NCBI GenBank assembly: GCA_029961685.1
Contig: JARWKL010000008.1
Location: 32,861,619-32,925,618, forward strand
DNA from: Aristolochia californica
Lineage: Eukaryota > Streptophyta > Magnoliopsida > Piperales > Aristolochiaceae
Length of the DNA stretch: 64,000 bases
Direction of reading: 5' to 3'
The notes under the pieces are model-generated. The model saw nothing but the letters and a program-made list of their open reading frames with translations. It was not told the DNA's origin and ran no database searches. This document shows, in pieces, positions 11,660 through 25,159 of the stretch (its first letter is position 1; every line of letters begins with the position of its first letter). The translations under genes were made by a program, and so were the position numbers.

Positions 11660-13020
11660 GGGGGGAGGCATTTTTATCTATGTATTGACTCCCAAACCAT
11701 AAGTCATTTCTAACAAAAATTATAGCCGTTACACATCATTAATCGATCAAAACATTCATGATATCTATGATTGGTAGATCCGCTTTTCGTAAAATAGGCA
11801 AAAAGTGGGTTTTTAAGCTCTGGTCCACACGTTAACTTGAGAATTCAACTTTTTCTACTCCTTGAAATATTTGGATCATTAGGTCATTAGCATTTTCAAC
11901 ATGTTTCTGGCATGCATATCCACCACATTTAAAACAGGTTAGGATCAATTAGAAATCTCTTTCTTAAAAAATTCCACCAAGCTATTAGGGCATGTACTAG
12001 AGGAATTTCCCAAACATGGGTAACAAAACTTTAGTGTTCATTTTTGGTGCGTGAAAAAATTTTATTCACCTACATTTATTATTGTTTTCAATTTTTTTTT
12101 GCATACATAAACTCTAAAATTTTCATTTTGTTGTGAGATCTATTTGCCTTATCTTTTTTGTCTACTACAAAAATGGGATAGTGAAAACTCATGTTTGGAT
12201 TAGAAAAAAAATTAAACATCCAAAATGGAAATGCACAAATGATGAGAGAGATAATTCCAAATAGTATATGTGATTTTTTAAGGATTGTAAGCTCTTTAAG
12301 TTTTTTTTTATATATTTTGGGTTTCGCAGTCATCGGAAGAGCCGGAGGCATTTTTTTCAAAGTGTTGACTCCAAAAACATAAGTCATTTCTAACTAAAAT
12401 TATAGCCGTTACACATCATTAATCGATCAAAACATTCACGATGATCTATGACTGTTAGATCCATTTTTCGTAAAATAGGCAAAAAGTAGGTTGTTGGGCT
12501 CTGGTCCACACGTTAACTTGAGAATTCAACTTTTTGTACTGCTTGAAATTTTTGGATCATTTGGTCATTAACATCTTCAACATGTTTCTGGCATGCGTAT
12601 CCACCACATTTAAAACATGTTAGGATCAATTAGAAATCTCTTTCTTACAAAATTCCAGCAAGATATTAAGGGTTGTCCTAGTGGAATTTCCCAACATTGG
12701 GTAACAAAACATTGGTGTTCATTTTTAGTGCGTGAAAATTTTTTCTTCACTTTACATTTATTTTTGTTTTCAATTTTTTATGCATACATAAACTCTTAAA
12801 TTTTCATTTTGTTGCGTGATCTATTTGCCTTATCGTTTTTGTTTACGACAAAAATGGGAGAGTGAAAATTCAAGTTTGGATTAGAAAAAAAGTTGAACAT
12901 CCAATATGGAAATGCACAAATGCTGAGAGAGATAATTCCGTAAAGTATCTATGATTTTTTAAGGATTGTAAACTCTTTTAGTTTTTTTTTATATATTTTG
13001 GGTTTCACAATCATCTGAAG
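11660..13020. repeat. Four-monomer (2.72 kb) higher-order copy in B, left
   Basis: The block matches 14,390-15,740 at an offset of about 2,725 bp. Shared rare variants in order: GATATCTATGATTGGTAG, GTGGGTTTTTAAGCTC, CAGGTTAGGATC, GTACTAGAGGAATTT, TTTTATTCACCTAC, GTGAGATCTATTTGCC, TTTTTTGTCTA, AATGGGATAGTG, CTCATGTTTGG, TTTTTTTCAAAGTG, TTTTTGTACTGCTTG, CCAGCAAGATATTA, GTTGTCCTAGTGG, TTCACTTTA and CATCTGAAGAGG. Confidence 0.88.
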
Positions 13021-14067
13021 AGGGGGGAGGGGGGTGGCATTTTTATCTTAGTGTTGACTCCCAAACCATAAGTGATTTCTAACTAAAATTATAGCCGTTA
13101 CATATCATTAAACGATCAAAAGATTCACGATGATCTAGGATTGTTAGGTCCGCTTTTTGTAAAATAGGCATAAAGTGGGTTGTTGGGCTCTGGTCCACAC
13201 CTTGACTCTAGAATTCAACTTTTTCTACTCCATGAAATTTTGGGATCATTAGGTCATTAGCATCTTCAACATGTTTCTGGCATGCTTATCCACCTCATTT
13301 AAAACATGTTAGGATAAATTAGAAATCTCATTCTTATAAAATTCCACAAAGCTATTAGGGGTTGTACTAGTGGAATTTCCCAAACATGGGTAAAAAAACT
13401 TTGGTGTTCATTTTTGGTGAGTGAAAAAATTTCCTTCACTTACATATATTACTGTTTTCAATTTTTTTTGCATACATAAACTCTAAAATTTTCATTTTTT
13501 TGTGTGATCTATTTGCCTTATCGTTTTTGTTTACGACAAAAATGGGAGAGTGAAAACTCAAGTTTGGATTAGAAAAAAAATTGAACATCTAAAATGGAAA
13601 TGAACAAATGATGAGAGAGATAATTCCAAAAAGTATCTGTGATGTTTTAAGGATTGCAAACTCTTTTAGTTTTTTTTTATATATTTTGGGTTTCGCAATA
13701 TTCAGAAGAGGGGGGAGGCATTTTTATCTAAGTGTTGACTCCCAAACCATAAGTCATTTCTAACTAAAATTATAGCCGTAACAAATCATTAATCGATCAA
13801 AACATTCACGAGGATCTATGATTGTTAGATCCGATATTCGTAAAATAGGCAAAAAGTGGGTTGTTGGACTCTGGTCCACATGTGAACTTGAGAATTCAAC
13901 TATTTCTACTGCTTGAAATTTTTGGATCATTAGGTTATTAGCATCTTCAACATGTTTCTAGCATGCATATCCCTCACATTTAAAATATATTAGGATCAAT
14001 TAGAAATCTTTTCTTATAAAATTCCACCAAGCTATTAGGGGTTGTACTAGTGGAATTTCCCAAACAT

Positions 14068-14745
14068 GGATAACAAAACTTTAGCGTTTATTTTTTGTGC
14101 GTGAAAATTGTTTCTTCACTTACATTTATTATTGTTTTCAAAATTTTTTGCATACCTAAACTCTAAAATTTTCTTTTTGTTGTGTGATCTTTTTGCCTTA
14201 TCGTTTTTTTTTACGATAAAAATGGAATAGTGAAAACTCAAATTTGGATTTGAAAAAAAATTCAACATCCTTAATAGAAATGAACGAATGCTGAGAGAGA
14301 TAAATCCAAAAAGTATCAGTGATTTTTTAAGGATTGAACACTCTTTTATTTTTTTTATATATTTTGGGTTTCGCTATCATTGGAAGAGGGGGGACGCATT
14401 TTTATCTATGTGTTGACTCCCAAGCCATAAGTCATTTCTAAGAAAAATTATAGCCGTTACACATCATTAATCGATCAAAACATTCACGATATCTATGATT
14501 GGTAGATCCGCTTTTCGTAAAATAAGCAAAAAGTGGGTTTTTAAGCTCTGGTCCACACGTTAACTTGAGAATTCAACTTTTTCTACTCCTTGAAATTTTT
14601 GGATCATTAGGTCATTAACATTTTCAACATGTTTCCTGCATGCATATCCATCACATTTAAACCAGGTTAGGATCAATTAGAAATCTCTTTCTTATAAAAT
14701 TCCACCAAGCTATTAGGGGTTGTACTAGAGGAATTTCCCAAACAT
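14068..14745. repeat. Second copy of the hybrid boundary monomer
   Basis: The first 320 bases match 9,980-10,310: an A-like GGATAACAAAAC marker, GTGCGTGAAAATTGTTTC, CATACCTA, GGATTTGAAAAAAAATTC, CATCCTTAAT, GTATCAGTGATT and CGCTATCATTGGAAGAG. From about 14,390 the unit instead matches the unit near 11,665 (TATCTATGTRTTGACTC, then GATATCTATGATTGGTAG). It is therefore a recombinant of two array B lineages with a breakpoint inside the purine tract region. Confidence 0.82.
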
Positions 14746-15740
14746 GGGTAACAAACCTTTGGTGTTCATTTTTGGTGTGTGAAAAATTTTATTCACCTAC
14801 ATTTATTATTGTTTTCAAATTTTTTTTGCATACATAAACTCTAAAATTTTCATTTTGTTGTGAGATCTATTTGCCTTATCTTTTTTGTCTATAACAAAAA
14901 TGGGATAGTGAAAACTCATGTTTGGATTAGAAAAAAAATTGGACATCCAAAATGGAAATGGACAAATGATGAGAGAGATAATTCCAAAAAGTATCTGTGA
15001 TTTTTTAAGAAACTCTTTATGTTTTTTTTATATATTTTGGGTTTCGCAATCATTGGAAGAGGGGGGAGGCATTTTTTTCAAAGTGTTGACTCCAAAACCA
15101 TAAGTCATTTCTAACTAAAATTATAGCCGTTACACATCATTAATCGATCAAAACATTCACGATGATCTATGATTGTTAGATCCGTTTTTCGTAAAATAGG
15201 CAAAAAGTTGGTTGTTGGGCTCTAGTCCACACTTTAACTTGAGAATTCAACTTTTTGTACTGCTTGAAATTTTTGGATCATTAGGTCATTAGCATCTTCA
15301 ACATGTTTCTAGCATGCATCTCCAACACATTTAAAACATGTTAGGATCAATTAGAAGTCTCTTTCTTATAAAATTCCAGCAAGATATTAGGGGTTGTCCT
15401 AGTGGAATTTCCCAAACATGGGTAACAAAACATTAGTGTTCATTTTTAGTGCGTGAAAATTTTTTCTTCACTTTATATTTATTATTGTTTTCAAATTTTT
15501 TTGCATACATAAACTCTTAAATTTTCATTTTGTAGCGTGATCTATTTGCCTAACCGTTTTTGTTTACGAAAAAAATGGGAGAGTGAAAACTCAAGTTTGG
15601 ATTAGAAAAAAAATTGAACATCCAAAATGGAAATGCACAAATGCTGAGAGAGATAATTCCAAAAAGTATCTATGATTTTTTTAGGATTTTAAACTCTTTT
15701 AGTTTTTTTTATATATTTTGGGTTTCACAATCATCTGAAG
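14390..15740. repeat. Four-monomer (2.72 kb) higher-order copy in B, right
   Basis: Right partner of 11,660-13,020, sharing some fifteen rare variants in the same order over two monomers. Its left edge is the recombination point inside the unit at 14,068. Divergence between the copies is low for this array, indicating a fairly recent duplication. Confidence 0.88.
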
Positions 15741-17410
15741 AGGTGGCATTTTTATCTAAGTGTTGACTCCCAAACCATAAGTCATTTCTAACAAAAATTA
15801 TAGCCGTTACACATCATTAATCAATCAAAACATTTGCAATGATCAATGCTTGCGAGGACCGCTTTTTTTAAAATAGGCAAAAAGTGGGTTGTTGGACTCT
15901 GGTCCACACGTTAACTTGAGAATTCAACTTTTTCTACGCCTTGAAAGTTTTTGATCATTAGGTTATTAGAATCTTCAGCATGTTTTTGGCATGCATATCC
16001 ACCGCATTTTAAATATGTGAGGATCAATTAGAAACCTCTTTCTGATAAAATTCCACCAAGCTATTAGGGGTTGTACTAGTGGAATTTTCCAAACATGGGT
16101 AACAAAACAATGGTGTTCATTTTTTGTGCGTGAAAAAATTTTCTTCACTTACATTTACTGTAGTTTTCACATTTTTTTCATACATAAACTCTATAATTTT
16201 CATTTTGTTGCGTGATCTATTTGCCTTATTGTTTTTGTTTACGACAAAAATGGGAGAGTGAAAACTATAGTTTGGATTAGAAAATAAATTGAACATCGAA
16301 AATGGAAATGTACAAATGCTGAGAGATATAATTTCAAAAATTATCTAAGATTATGAAGGATTGTAAACTCTTTAAGTTTTTTTTTATATATTTTTAGTTT
16401 TGCAATCATCTGAAGACGGGGGAGACATTTTTATCTAAGTGTTGACTCCCAAACAATAAGTCATTTCTAACTAAAATTATAGCCGTTACACATCATTAAT
16501 CGATCAAAACATTCACGATGATCTATGATTGTTAGCTCCATTTTTCATAAAATAGGAAAAAAGTGGGTTGTTGGGCTCTGGTCCACACGTTAACTTGAGA
16601 ATTCAACCTTTTCTACTCCTTGAAATTTTTAGATCATTAGGTCATTAGTATCTTCAACATGTTTCTGGCATGCATATCCACCACATTTCAAACATGTTAG
16701 AATCAATTAGAAATCTTTGTTATAAAATTCCACCAAGCTAATATTCCCAAACATGGGTAACAAAACTTTGGTGTTCATTTTATGTGCGTGGAAAAATTTT
16801 CTTCAGTAACATTTATTATTATTTTTTAATTTTTTTGCATACATAAACTCTAAAATTTTCATTTTGTTGTGTGATCTATTTGCCTTATCTGGGAGAGTGA
16901 AAACTCAATTTTGGATTAGAAAAAAAATTGAACATCCAAAATGGAATTGCACAAATGCCGAGAGAGATAATTCCCAAAATTATCTGTGATTTTTTATGGA
17001 TTGTAAAATCTTTTAGTTTTTTTATATATTTTGGGTTTCGCAATAATCGAAAGAGGGGGGAGGCATTTTTATCTAAGTGTTCACTCCCAAACCATAAGTC
17101 ATTTCTAACAAAAATTATAGCCGTTACACATCATTAATCGATCAAAACATTCACGATGATCAATGATTGTTAGGTCCGCTTTTTGTAAAATAGGCAAAAA
17201 GTGGGTTGTTGGGCTCTGGTCCACACGTTAACTTGAGAATTCAACTTTTTCTACTCGAAAATTTTGGATCATTAGGTCATTAGCATCTTCAACATGTTTC
17301 CGGCATGCATATCCACCACATTTAAAATGTGTTAGGATCAATTAGAAATATCTTTCTTATAAAATTCCACCAAGCTATTAGGGGTTGTACTAGTGGAATT
17401 TCCCTAATAA

Positions 17411-18089
17411 GGGTAACAAAACTTTGGTGTTCATTTTTGGTGCGTGAAAAAATTTTCTTCACCTACATTTATTATTGTTTTTAAATTTTTTTTGCATACA
17501 TACAATCAAAAATTTTAATTTTGTTGTGTGATCTATTTGCCTTATCGTTTTTGTTTACGACAAAAATGGGAGAGTGAGTTTTGGATTGGAAAAAAAATTG
17601 TACATCCAAAATGGAAATTCACAAATGCTGAGAGAGATAATTCCAAATAGTATCTGTGATTTTTTAAGGATTGTAAACTCTTTTAGTTTTTTTTATATAT
17701 TTTGGGTTTCGCAATCATCCGAAGAGAAGGGAGGCAGGCATATTTATCTAAGTGTTGACTCCCGAACCAGAAGTCATTTTTAACTAAAATTATAGCCGTT
17801 ACACATCATTAATCGATCAAAACATTCGTGATGATCTATGATTGTTAGGTCCGGTTTTTATAAAATAGGCAAAAATTGGGTTGTTGGGCTTTGGTCGACA
17901 CTTTAATTTGAGAATTAAACTTTTTCTACTCCATGAAATGTTTTGGATCATTAGCTCATTTGCATATTCAACATGTTTCTGGCATGCATATCCACCACAT
18001 TTAAAACATGTTAGGATCAATTAGAAATCTCTTTCTTATAAAATTCCTCCAAGCTATTAGGGGTTGTACTAGTGGAATTTCCCAAACAT
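17411..18089. repeat. B monomer carrying an A-type segment
   Basis: The unit has the 192-bp segment and other B marks, but at 17,571-17,586 reads GAGAGTGAGTTTTGGAT, exactly the A-family form, where B units read GTGAAAACTCAAGTTTGG. Sequence on both sides is B-type. This could be a short conversion tract from an A unit or an ancestral state retained. Confidence 0.75.
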
Positions 18090-18769
18090 GGGTAACCAAA
18101 CTTTGGTGTTCATTTTTGGTACATGAAAAAATTTTCTTCACTTACATTTATTATTGTTTTCAATTTTTTTTGCATACATAAACTCTAAAATTTTCATTTT
18201 GTTGTGTGATCTTTTTGCCTTATCCTTTTTGTTTACGACAAAAATGGGAGAGTGAAAACTCAAGTTTGGATTAGAAAAAAAATTGAACATCCAAAATGGA
18301 AATGCACAAATGTAGAGGGAGATAATTCCGAAAGGTATCTATGATTTTTTAAGGATTGTAAACTCTTTTAGTTTATTTTATATATTTTGGGTTTCGCAAT
18401 CATCGGAAGAGGGGGGAGGGCCTTTTTATCTAAGTGTTGACACCCAAACCATATATCATTTCTTACTAAAATTATAGCCGTTTCACATCATTAATCGATC
18501 AAACAATTCACAATGATCTATGATTGTTAGGTCCGCTTTTGGTAAAATACGCAGAAAGTGGGTTCTTAGGCTCTGGTCTACACGTTAACTTGAGAATTCA
18601 ACCTTTTCTACTCCTTGAAATTTTTGAATCATTAGGTCATTAGCATCTTAAACATGTTTCTGGCATGCATATCCACCACATTTAAAACATGTTAGGATCA
18701 ATTAGAATGTCTTTCTTATAAAATTCCATCATGCTAATAGGGGTTGCACTAGTGGAATTTCCACAACAT

Positions 18770-19778
18770 TGGTAACAAAATTTTGGTGTTCATTTTTGGT
18801 GTGTAAAAAAATTTCCCTCACTTGCATATATTATTGTTTTATAAGTTTTTTTGCAAACATAAATTCTAAAGAATTCATTTTGTTGTCATATCTATTATCC
18901 TTATCTTTTTTTTTTTTACAACAAAAATGGGAGAGTAAAAACTCAAGTTTGGATTAGAAAAAAAAATTGAACATCCAAAATGGAAATGCACAAATGATGA
19001 GAGAGATAATTCCAAAAACAATCTGTGATTTTTTAAGGATTTTAAACTCTTTTAGTTTGTTTTTATATATTTTGAGTTTCGCAATCATCTGAAGACGAGG
19101 GAGGCATTTTTATCTAAGTTTTCACTCCCAAACCATAAGTCATTTCTAACTAAAATTATACATGGTACACATCATTAATCGATCAAAACATTCACCATGA
19201 TCTATGATTGTAAGGTCCGCTTTTTTTAAAATAGGCAAAAAGTGGGTTCTTAGGATTTGGTTCACACGTTAACTTGTGAATTCAACATGTTTCTGGCATC
19301 AAAAATGGAAATGCACAAATGCTGATAGAGATAATTCAATAAAGTATCTGTGATTTTTTCAGGATTGTAAACTCTTTTAGTTTTTTTTATATATTTTGGG
19401 TTTCGCAATCATCGGAAGAGGGGGGAGGCATTTTTATCTAAGTGTTGACTCCCAAACCATAAGTCATTTCTAACTAAAATTATAGCCGTTACACATTTTT
19501 AATCGATCAAAACATTAACGATGATCTATGATTGTTAGGTCCGCTTTTTGTAAAATAGGCAAAAAGTGGGTTGTTTGGCTCTGGTCCACATGTTAACTTG
19601 AGAATTCAATTTTTTCTACTCCTTGAAATTTTTGGATCATTAGGTCATTAGCATCTTCAACATGTTTCTGGCATGCATATGCACCACATTTAAAACATGT
19701 TAGGATCAAATAGAAATCTCTTTCTTATAAAATTCCAACAAGATATTAGGGGTTCTACTAGTGGAATTTCCGTAACAT
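18770..19778. repeat. Two array B monomers fused by deletions (1,009 bp)
   Basis: Two units should occupy about 1,360 bp; about 350 bp are missing. Near 19,285 GTGAATTCAAC joins ATGTTTCTGGCAT, losing about 60 bp. Within 15 bases that fragment joins AAAATGGAAATGCAC of the next unit, losing about 290 bp. Phase is normal on both sides. The short fragment of dyad region between the two joints shows two separate breaks or a template switch. Confidence 0.85.
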
Positions 19779-21139
19779 GGGTAACAAACTTTGGTGTGCA
19801 TTTTTTATGGGTGATAGAAATTTATTCACTTACATTTATTATTTTTTAAAAATGTTTTTGCCTACCTAAACTCTTAAATTTTCATTTTTTTGTGTGATTT
19901 ATTTGCCTGATTGTTTTTGTTTGCGACAAAAGTGGGAGAGTGAAAACTCAAGTTTGGATTAGAAAAAAATTAAACATCCAAAATGGAAATGTACAAATGC
20001 TGAGAGTAATAATTCCAAAAAGTAACAGTGATTTTTTAAGTAATGTAAACTCTTTTAGTTTTTTTTTATATATTTTGGGTTTTGAAATCATCAGAAGAGG
20101 GGGGAGGAATTCTTATCTAAGTGTTGACTCCCAAACCATAAGTCATTTCTAACTAAAATTATAGCCGTTATAAATCATTAATCGATCAAAACATTCACGA
20201 TGATCTATGATTGTTAGGTCCGCTTTTTTTAAAATAGGCAAAAAGTGGGTTGGTGGGCTCTGGTCCACAGGTTAACTTGAGAATTCAACTTTTTCCACAC
20301 CTTGAAATTTCATGATCATTAAGGTCATTAGCATCATCAACATGTTTCTGGCATGCATATCCACCACATTCAAAACGTGTTAGGATCAATTAGAAATCTC
20401 TTTCTTACAAAATTCCACCAAGCTATTAGGGGTTGTACTAGTGGAATTTCCCAAACATGGGTAACAAAACATTGGTGTTCATTTTTAGTGAGTGAAAAAA
20501 ATATCTTACTTACTTTTATTTTTTATTTTAAAATTGTTTTGCATACATAAACTCTAAAATTTTCATTTTGTTGTGTGATCTATTTGCTTTATCGTTTTTG
20601 TTTACGAAAAAAATGGGAGAGTGAAAACTCAAGTTTGCATTAGAAAAAAAATTGAACATCCACAATGGAAAAGCGCAAATGCTGAGAGTGATAATTACAA
20701 AAGGTATCTGTGATTTTTTACGGATTTTAAAGACTTTTTGTTTTTTTTTTATATATTTTGGGTTTTGCTATCATCGAAAGAGGGCGGAGGCATTTTTATC
20801 TAAGTGTTAACTCCCAAACCATAAGCATTTCTTACTAAAATTATAGCCATTACACATCATTAATCGATCAAAACATTCATGATGATCTATGATTGTTAGG
20901 TCCGCTTTTTGTAAAATAGGCAAAAAGTGGATTGTTGGGCTCTACTCGACACGTTAACTTGAGAATTCAACATTTTCTACTCCTTGAAATTTTTTGATCA
21001 TTAGGTCATTAGCATCTTCAACATGTTTCTGGCATGCATATCCACCACATTTAAAACATGTTATGATCAATTAGATATCTCTTTCATATAAAATTCCACC
21101 TAGATATTAGGGGTTTTACCAGTGGAATTTCCCAAACAC

Positions 21140-24100
21140 TGGTAACAAAACTTTGGTGTTCCTTTTTGTTGCGTGAAAAAAATTTCTTCACTAACATTTA
21201 TTATTGTTTTCAAATTTTTTTGCATACATAAACTCTAAAATTTTCATTTTGTTGCCTAATCTGTTTGCCTTATCGTTTTTGTTTACGACAAAAATGGGAG
21301 AGTGAAAACTCAAGTTTGGATTAAAAAAAAATATAACATCCAAAATGGAAATGTACAAATGCTGAGAGGGATAATTCCAAAAAGTATCTGTGATTTTTAA
21401 AGGATTGTAAACTCTTTTAGGTTTTTTTATATATTTTGGGTTTCACAATCATCGGAAGAGGGGGGAGGAATTTTTATCTAAGTGTTGACTCCCAAACCAT
21501 AAGTCATTTCTAACTAAAATTATAACCGTTACACATAATTAATCGATCAAAACATTCACGATGATCTATATTTGTTAGGTCCGCTTTTTGTAAAATAGGC
21601 AAAAAGTGGGTTGTTGGGCTTTGGTCCACACGTTAACTTGACAATTCAACTTTTTCTACTCGAAATTTTTGGATCATTAGGTCATTAGCGTCTTCAAGAT
21701 GTTTCTTGCGTGCATATCCACCACATTTAAAACATGTTAGGATCAATTAGAAATCTCTTTCTTATAAAATTCCACCAATCTATTAGGGGTTGTACTAGTG
21801 GCATTTCTCAAACATGCGTAACAAAACTTTGGTGATCATTTTTAATGCGTGAAAATTTTTTCTTCACTTACAATTATTTTTGTTTTCCATTTTTTTTGCA
21901 TACATGAACTCTAAAGTTTTCATTTTGTTGTGTGATCTATTTGCCATATCGTTTTTGTTTAGGAAAAAAATGGGAGAGTGAAAACTCAAGTTTGGATTAG
22001 AAAAAAAATTGAACATCCAAAATGGAAATGTAAAAATGCTGAGAGAGATAATTCCAAAAAGTATATAGATTTTTTAAGGATTGTAAACTCTTTTATTTTT
22101 ATTTTTTATATTTTGGGTTTCCCAATCATCAGAAGAGGGGGGAGGCATTTTTTATCTAATGTTGACTCCCAAACCATAAGTTATTTCTAACTAAAATTAT
22201 AGCCGTTACACCCGCTTTTTGTAAAATAGGCAAAATGTTGGTTTTTGGGCTCTGGTCCACACGTTAACTTGAGAATTCAATTTTTTCTACTCCTTGAAAT
22301 TTTTGGATCATTAGGTCTATAGCTTCTTCAACATGTTTCTGGCACGCATATCCACCACATTTAAAACATGTTAGTATCAATTAGATATCTCTTTCTCATA
22401 AAATTCCACCTAGCTATTAGGGGTGTTACCATTGGAATTTCCCAAATAAGGGTAACAAAACTTTGGTGTTCCTTTTTTTTGCGTGAAAAAAATTTCTTCA
22501 CTTAGATTTATTATTTTTTTCAGATTTTTTTGCATACATAAACTCTAAAATTTTCATTTGGTTGAGTGATCTATTTGCCTTATCGTTTTTGTTTACGACA
22601 AAAATGGGAGAGTGAAATCACAAGTTTGGATTAGAAAAAAAAATGAACATCCAAAATGGAATTGTACAAATGCTCAGAGAGATAATTCCAAAATTATCTG
22701 TGATTTTTTAAGGATTGTAAGCTCTTTTAGGTTTTTTTATATATTTTGGGTTTCGCAATCATCGGAAGAGGGGGGAGGCATTTTTATCTAAGTGTTGAAT
22801 CCCAAACCATAAGTCATTTCTAACTAAAATTATAGCCGTTACACATCATTAATCGATCAAAACATTCACGATGATCTATATTTGTTAGGTCCGCTTTTTG
22901 TAAAATAGGCAAAAAGTGGGTTGTTGGGCTCTGGTCCACACGTTAACTTGACAATTCAACTTTTTCTACTCAAATTTTTTGGATCATTAGGTCATTAGCA
23001 TCTTCAACATGTTTCTTGCGTGCATATCCATGACATTTAAAACATGTTAGGATCAACTAGAAATCTCTTTCTTATAAAATTCCACCAAGCTATTAGGGGT
23101 TGTACTAGTGCTATTTCCCAAACATGGGTAACAAAACTTTGGTGATCATTTTTAATGGGTGAAATTTTTTTCTTCACTTACATTTATTATTGTTTTCAAT
23201 TTTTTTTTTGCAAACATAAACTCTAAAATTTTCATTTTTTAGTGTGATCTATTTGCCATATCGTTTTTGTTTACGACAAAAATGCGAGAGTGAAAACTAA
23301 AGTTTGGATTAGAAAAAAATTGAACGTCCAAAATGGAAATGTAAAAATGCTGAGAGAGATAATTCTAAAAAGTATCTATGATTTTTTAAGGATTTTAAAC
23401 TCTTTTAGTTTTTTTTTTATATTTTGGGTTTCCCAATCATTGGAAGAGGGGGGAGGCATTTTTATCTAAGTGTTGACAATCAAACCATAAGTCACTTCTA
23501 ACTAAAATTATAGCCGTTCCACATCATTAATCGATCAAAACATTCACGATGATCTATGATTGTTAGGTCCGCTTTTTGTAAAATAGGCAAAATGTTGGTT
23601 GTTGGGCTCTGGTCCACACGTTAACTTGAGAATTCAATTTTTTCTACTCAAAATTTTTTGATCATTAGGTCATTAGCTTCTTCAACATGTTTCTGGCATG
23701 CATATCCACCACATTTAAAATATTTTAGGATCAATTAGAATTCACTTTCTGATAAAATTCCACCAAGCTATTAGGGGTTGTACTAGTGGAATTTCCCAAA
23801 CATTGGTAACAAAACTTTGGTGTTCATTTTTGGAGCGTGACAAAATTTTCTTCACTTAAATTTGTTATTGTTTTCTCATTTTTTTGCATACATAAGCTCT
23901 AATATTTTCATTTGGTTGTGTGGTCTATTTGCCTTATCGTTTTTGTTTACGACAAAAATGGGAGAGTGAAAACTCAAGTTTGGATTAGAAAAAAATTGAA
24001 CATCCAAAATGGAAATACACAAATGATGAGAGAGATAATTCCAAAAAGTATCTATGATTTTTTAAGGAATGTAAACTCTTTATGTTTTTTTTATATATTT

Positions 24101-25159
24101 TGGGTTTCGTAATCATCGGAAGAGGGGGGAGGCATTTTTATCTAAGTGTTGACTCCCAAACCATAAGTCATTTCTAACTAAAATTATAGCCGTTACACAT
24201 CATTAATCGATCAAAACGTTCACGATGATCTATATTGGTTAGATCCTCTTTTTGTAAAATAGGCAAAAACTGGGTTGTTGGGTTCTGGTCCACACGTTAA
24301 GTTGACAGTTCCACTTCTTCTACTCGAAATTTTGGGATCATTAGGTCATTAGCATCTTCAACATGTTCCTTGCGTGCATATCCACTACATTTAATTGATG
24401 TTAGGATCAATTAGAAATATCTTTCTTATAAAATTCCACCAAGCTATTAAGGTTTGTAGTAGTTGCATTTCCCAAACATGGGTAACAAAACTTTGGTGAT
24501 AATTTTTAATGCGTGAAACTTTTTTCTTCACTTACATTTATTACTGTTTATATTTTTTTGCAAACATAAACTCTAAAATTTTCATTTTGTTGTGTGAACT
24601 ATTTTCCATATCATTTTTGTTTGCAACAAAAATAGGAGAGTGAAAACTCAAGTTTGGATTAGAAAAAAAATTGAACGTCTAAAATGGATTGTACAAATGC
24701 TGATAGAGATAATTCCAAAAAGTATCTATGATTTTTTAAGGATTGTAAACTCTTTTAGTTTTTTTTTTTTTATATTTTGGGTTTCCCAATCATCGGAAGA
24801 GGGGGGAGGTATTTTTATCTAAGTGTTGACTCCCAAACCATAAGTCATTTCTAACTAAAATTATAGCCGTTACACATCATTAATCGAACAAAACATTCAC
24901 GATCATCTATGATTGTTAGGTCCATTTTTTGTAAAATAGGCAAAATGTTGGTTGTTGGGCTCTGGTCCACTCGTTAACTTGAGAATTCATTTTTTTCTAC
25001 TCCTTGAAATATTTGGATCATTAGGTCATTAGCTTCTTCAACATGTTTCTGGCATGCATATCCACCACATTTTAAAGATGTAAGGATCAATTAGAATTTT
25101 CTTTCTAATAAAATTCCACCAAGCTATTAGGGGTTGTACTAGTGGAATTTCCCAAACAT
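21140..25159. repeat. Dimeric higher-order repeat, three units of about 1.31-1.36 kb
   Basis: Two monomer types alternate. Type 1 (starts 21140, 22450, 23804) is followed by GATCTATATTKG, a shortened CTACTCGAAA or CTACTCAAA and TTTCTTGCG or TTCCTTGCG. Type 2 (21816, 23126, 24480) begins GGTGATCATTTTTAATG (GATAATTTTTAATG in the third) and, in the first two, ends near AAAATGTTGG (22,232; 23,590; again 24,941). Spacings are 1,310 (with the 45-bp loss), 1,354 and 1,356 bp. A further isolated copy lies near 51.7-52.6 kb. Confidence 0.83.

Larger units (their letters stand above)
10658..21139. repeat. Array B monomers, section 1
   Basis: Unit starts (first G of GGGTAAC or equivalent): 10658, 11338, 12018, 12699, 13388, 14068, 14746, 15420, 16097, 16755, 17411, 18090, 18770, 19779, 20459. 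Spacings are 674-689 except 16097-16754 and 16755-17410 (658 and 656) and the composite 18770-19778. The short ones have small losses: the phrase GGGGTTGTACTAGTGGAATT is gone near 16,740, and the TTTTTGTTTACGACAAAA region is gone near 16,890. An 8-bp G-rich duplication (GGGGGGAGGGGGGTGG) lies near 13,025. Confidence 0.92.
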
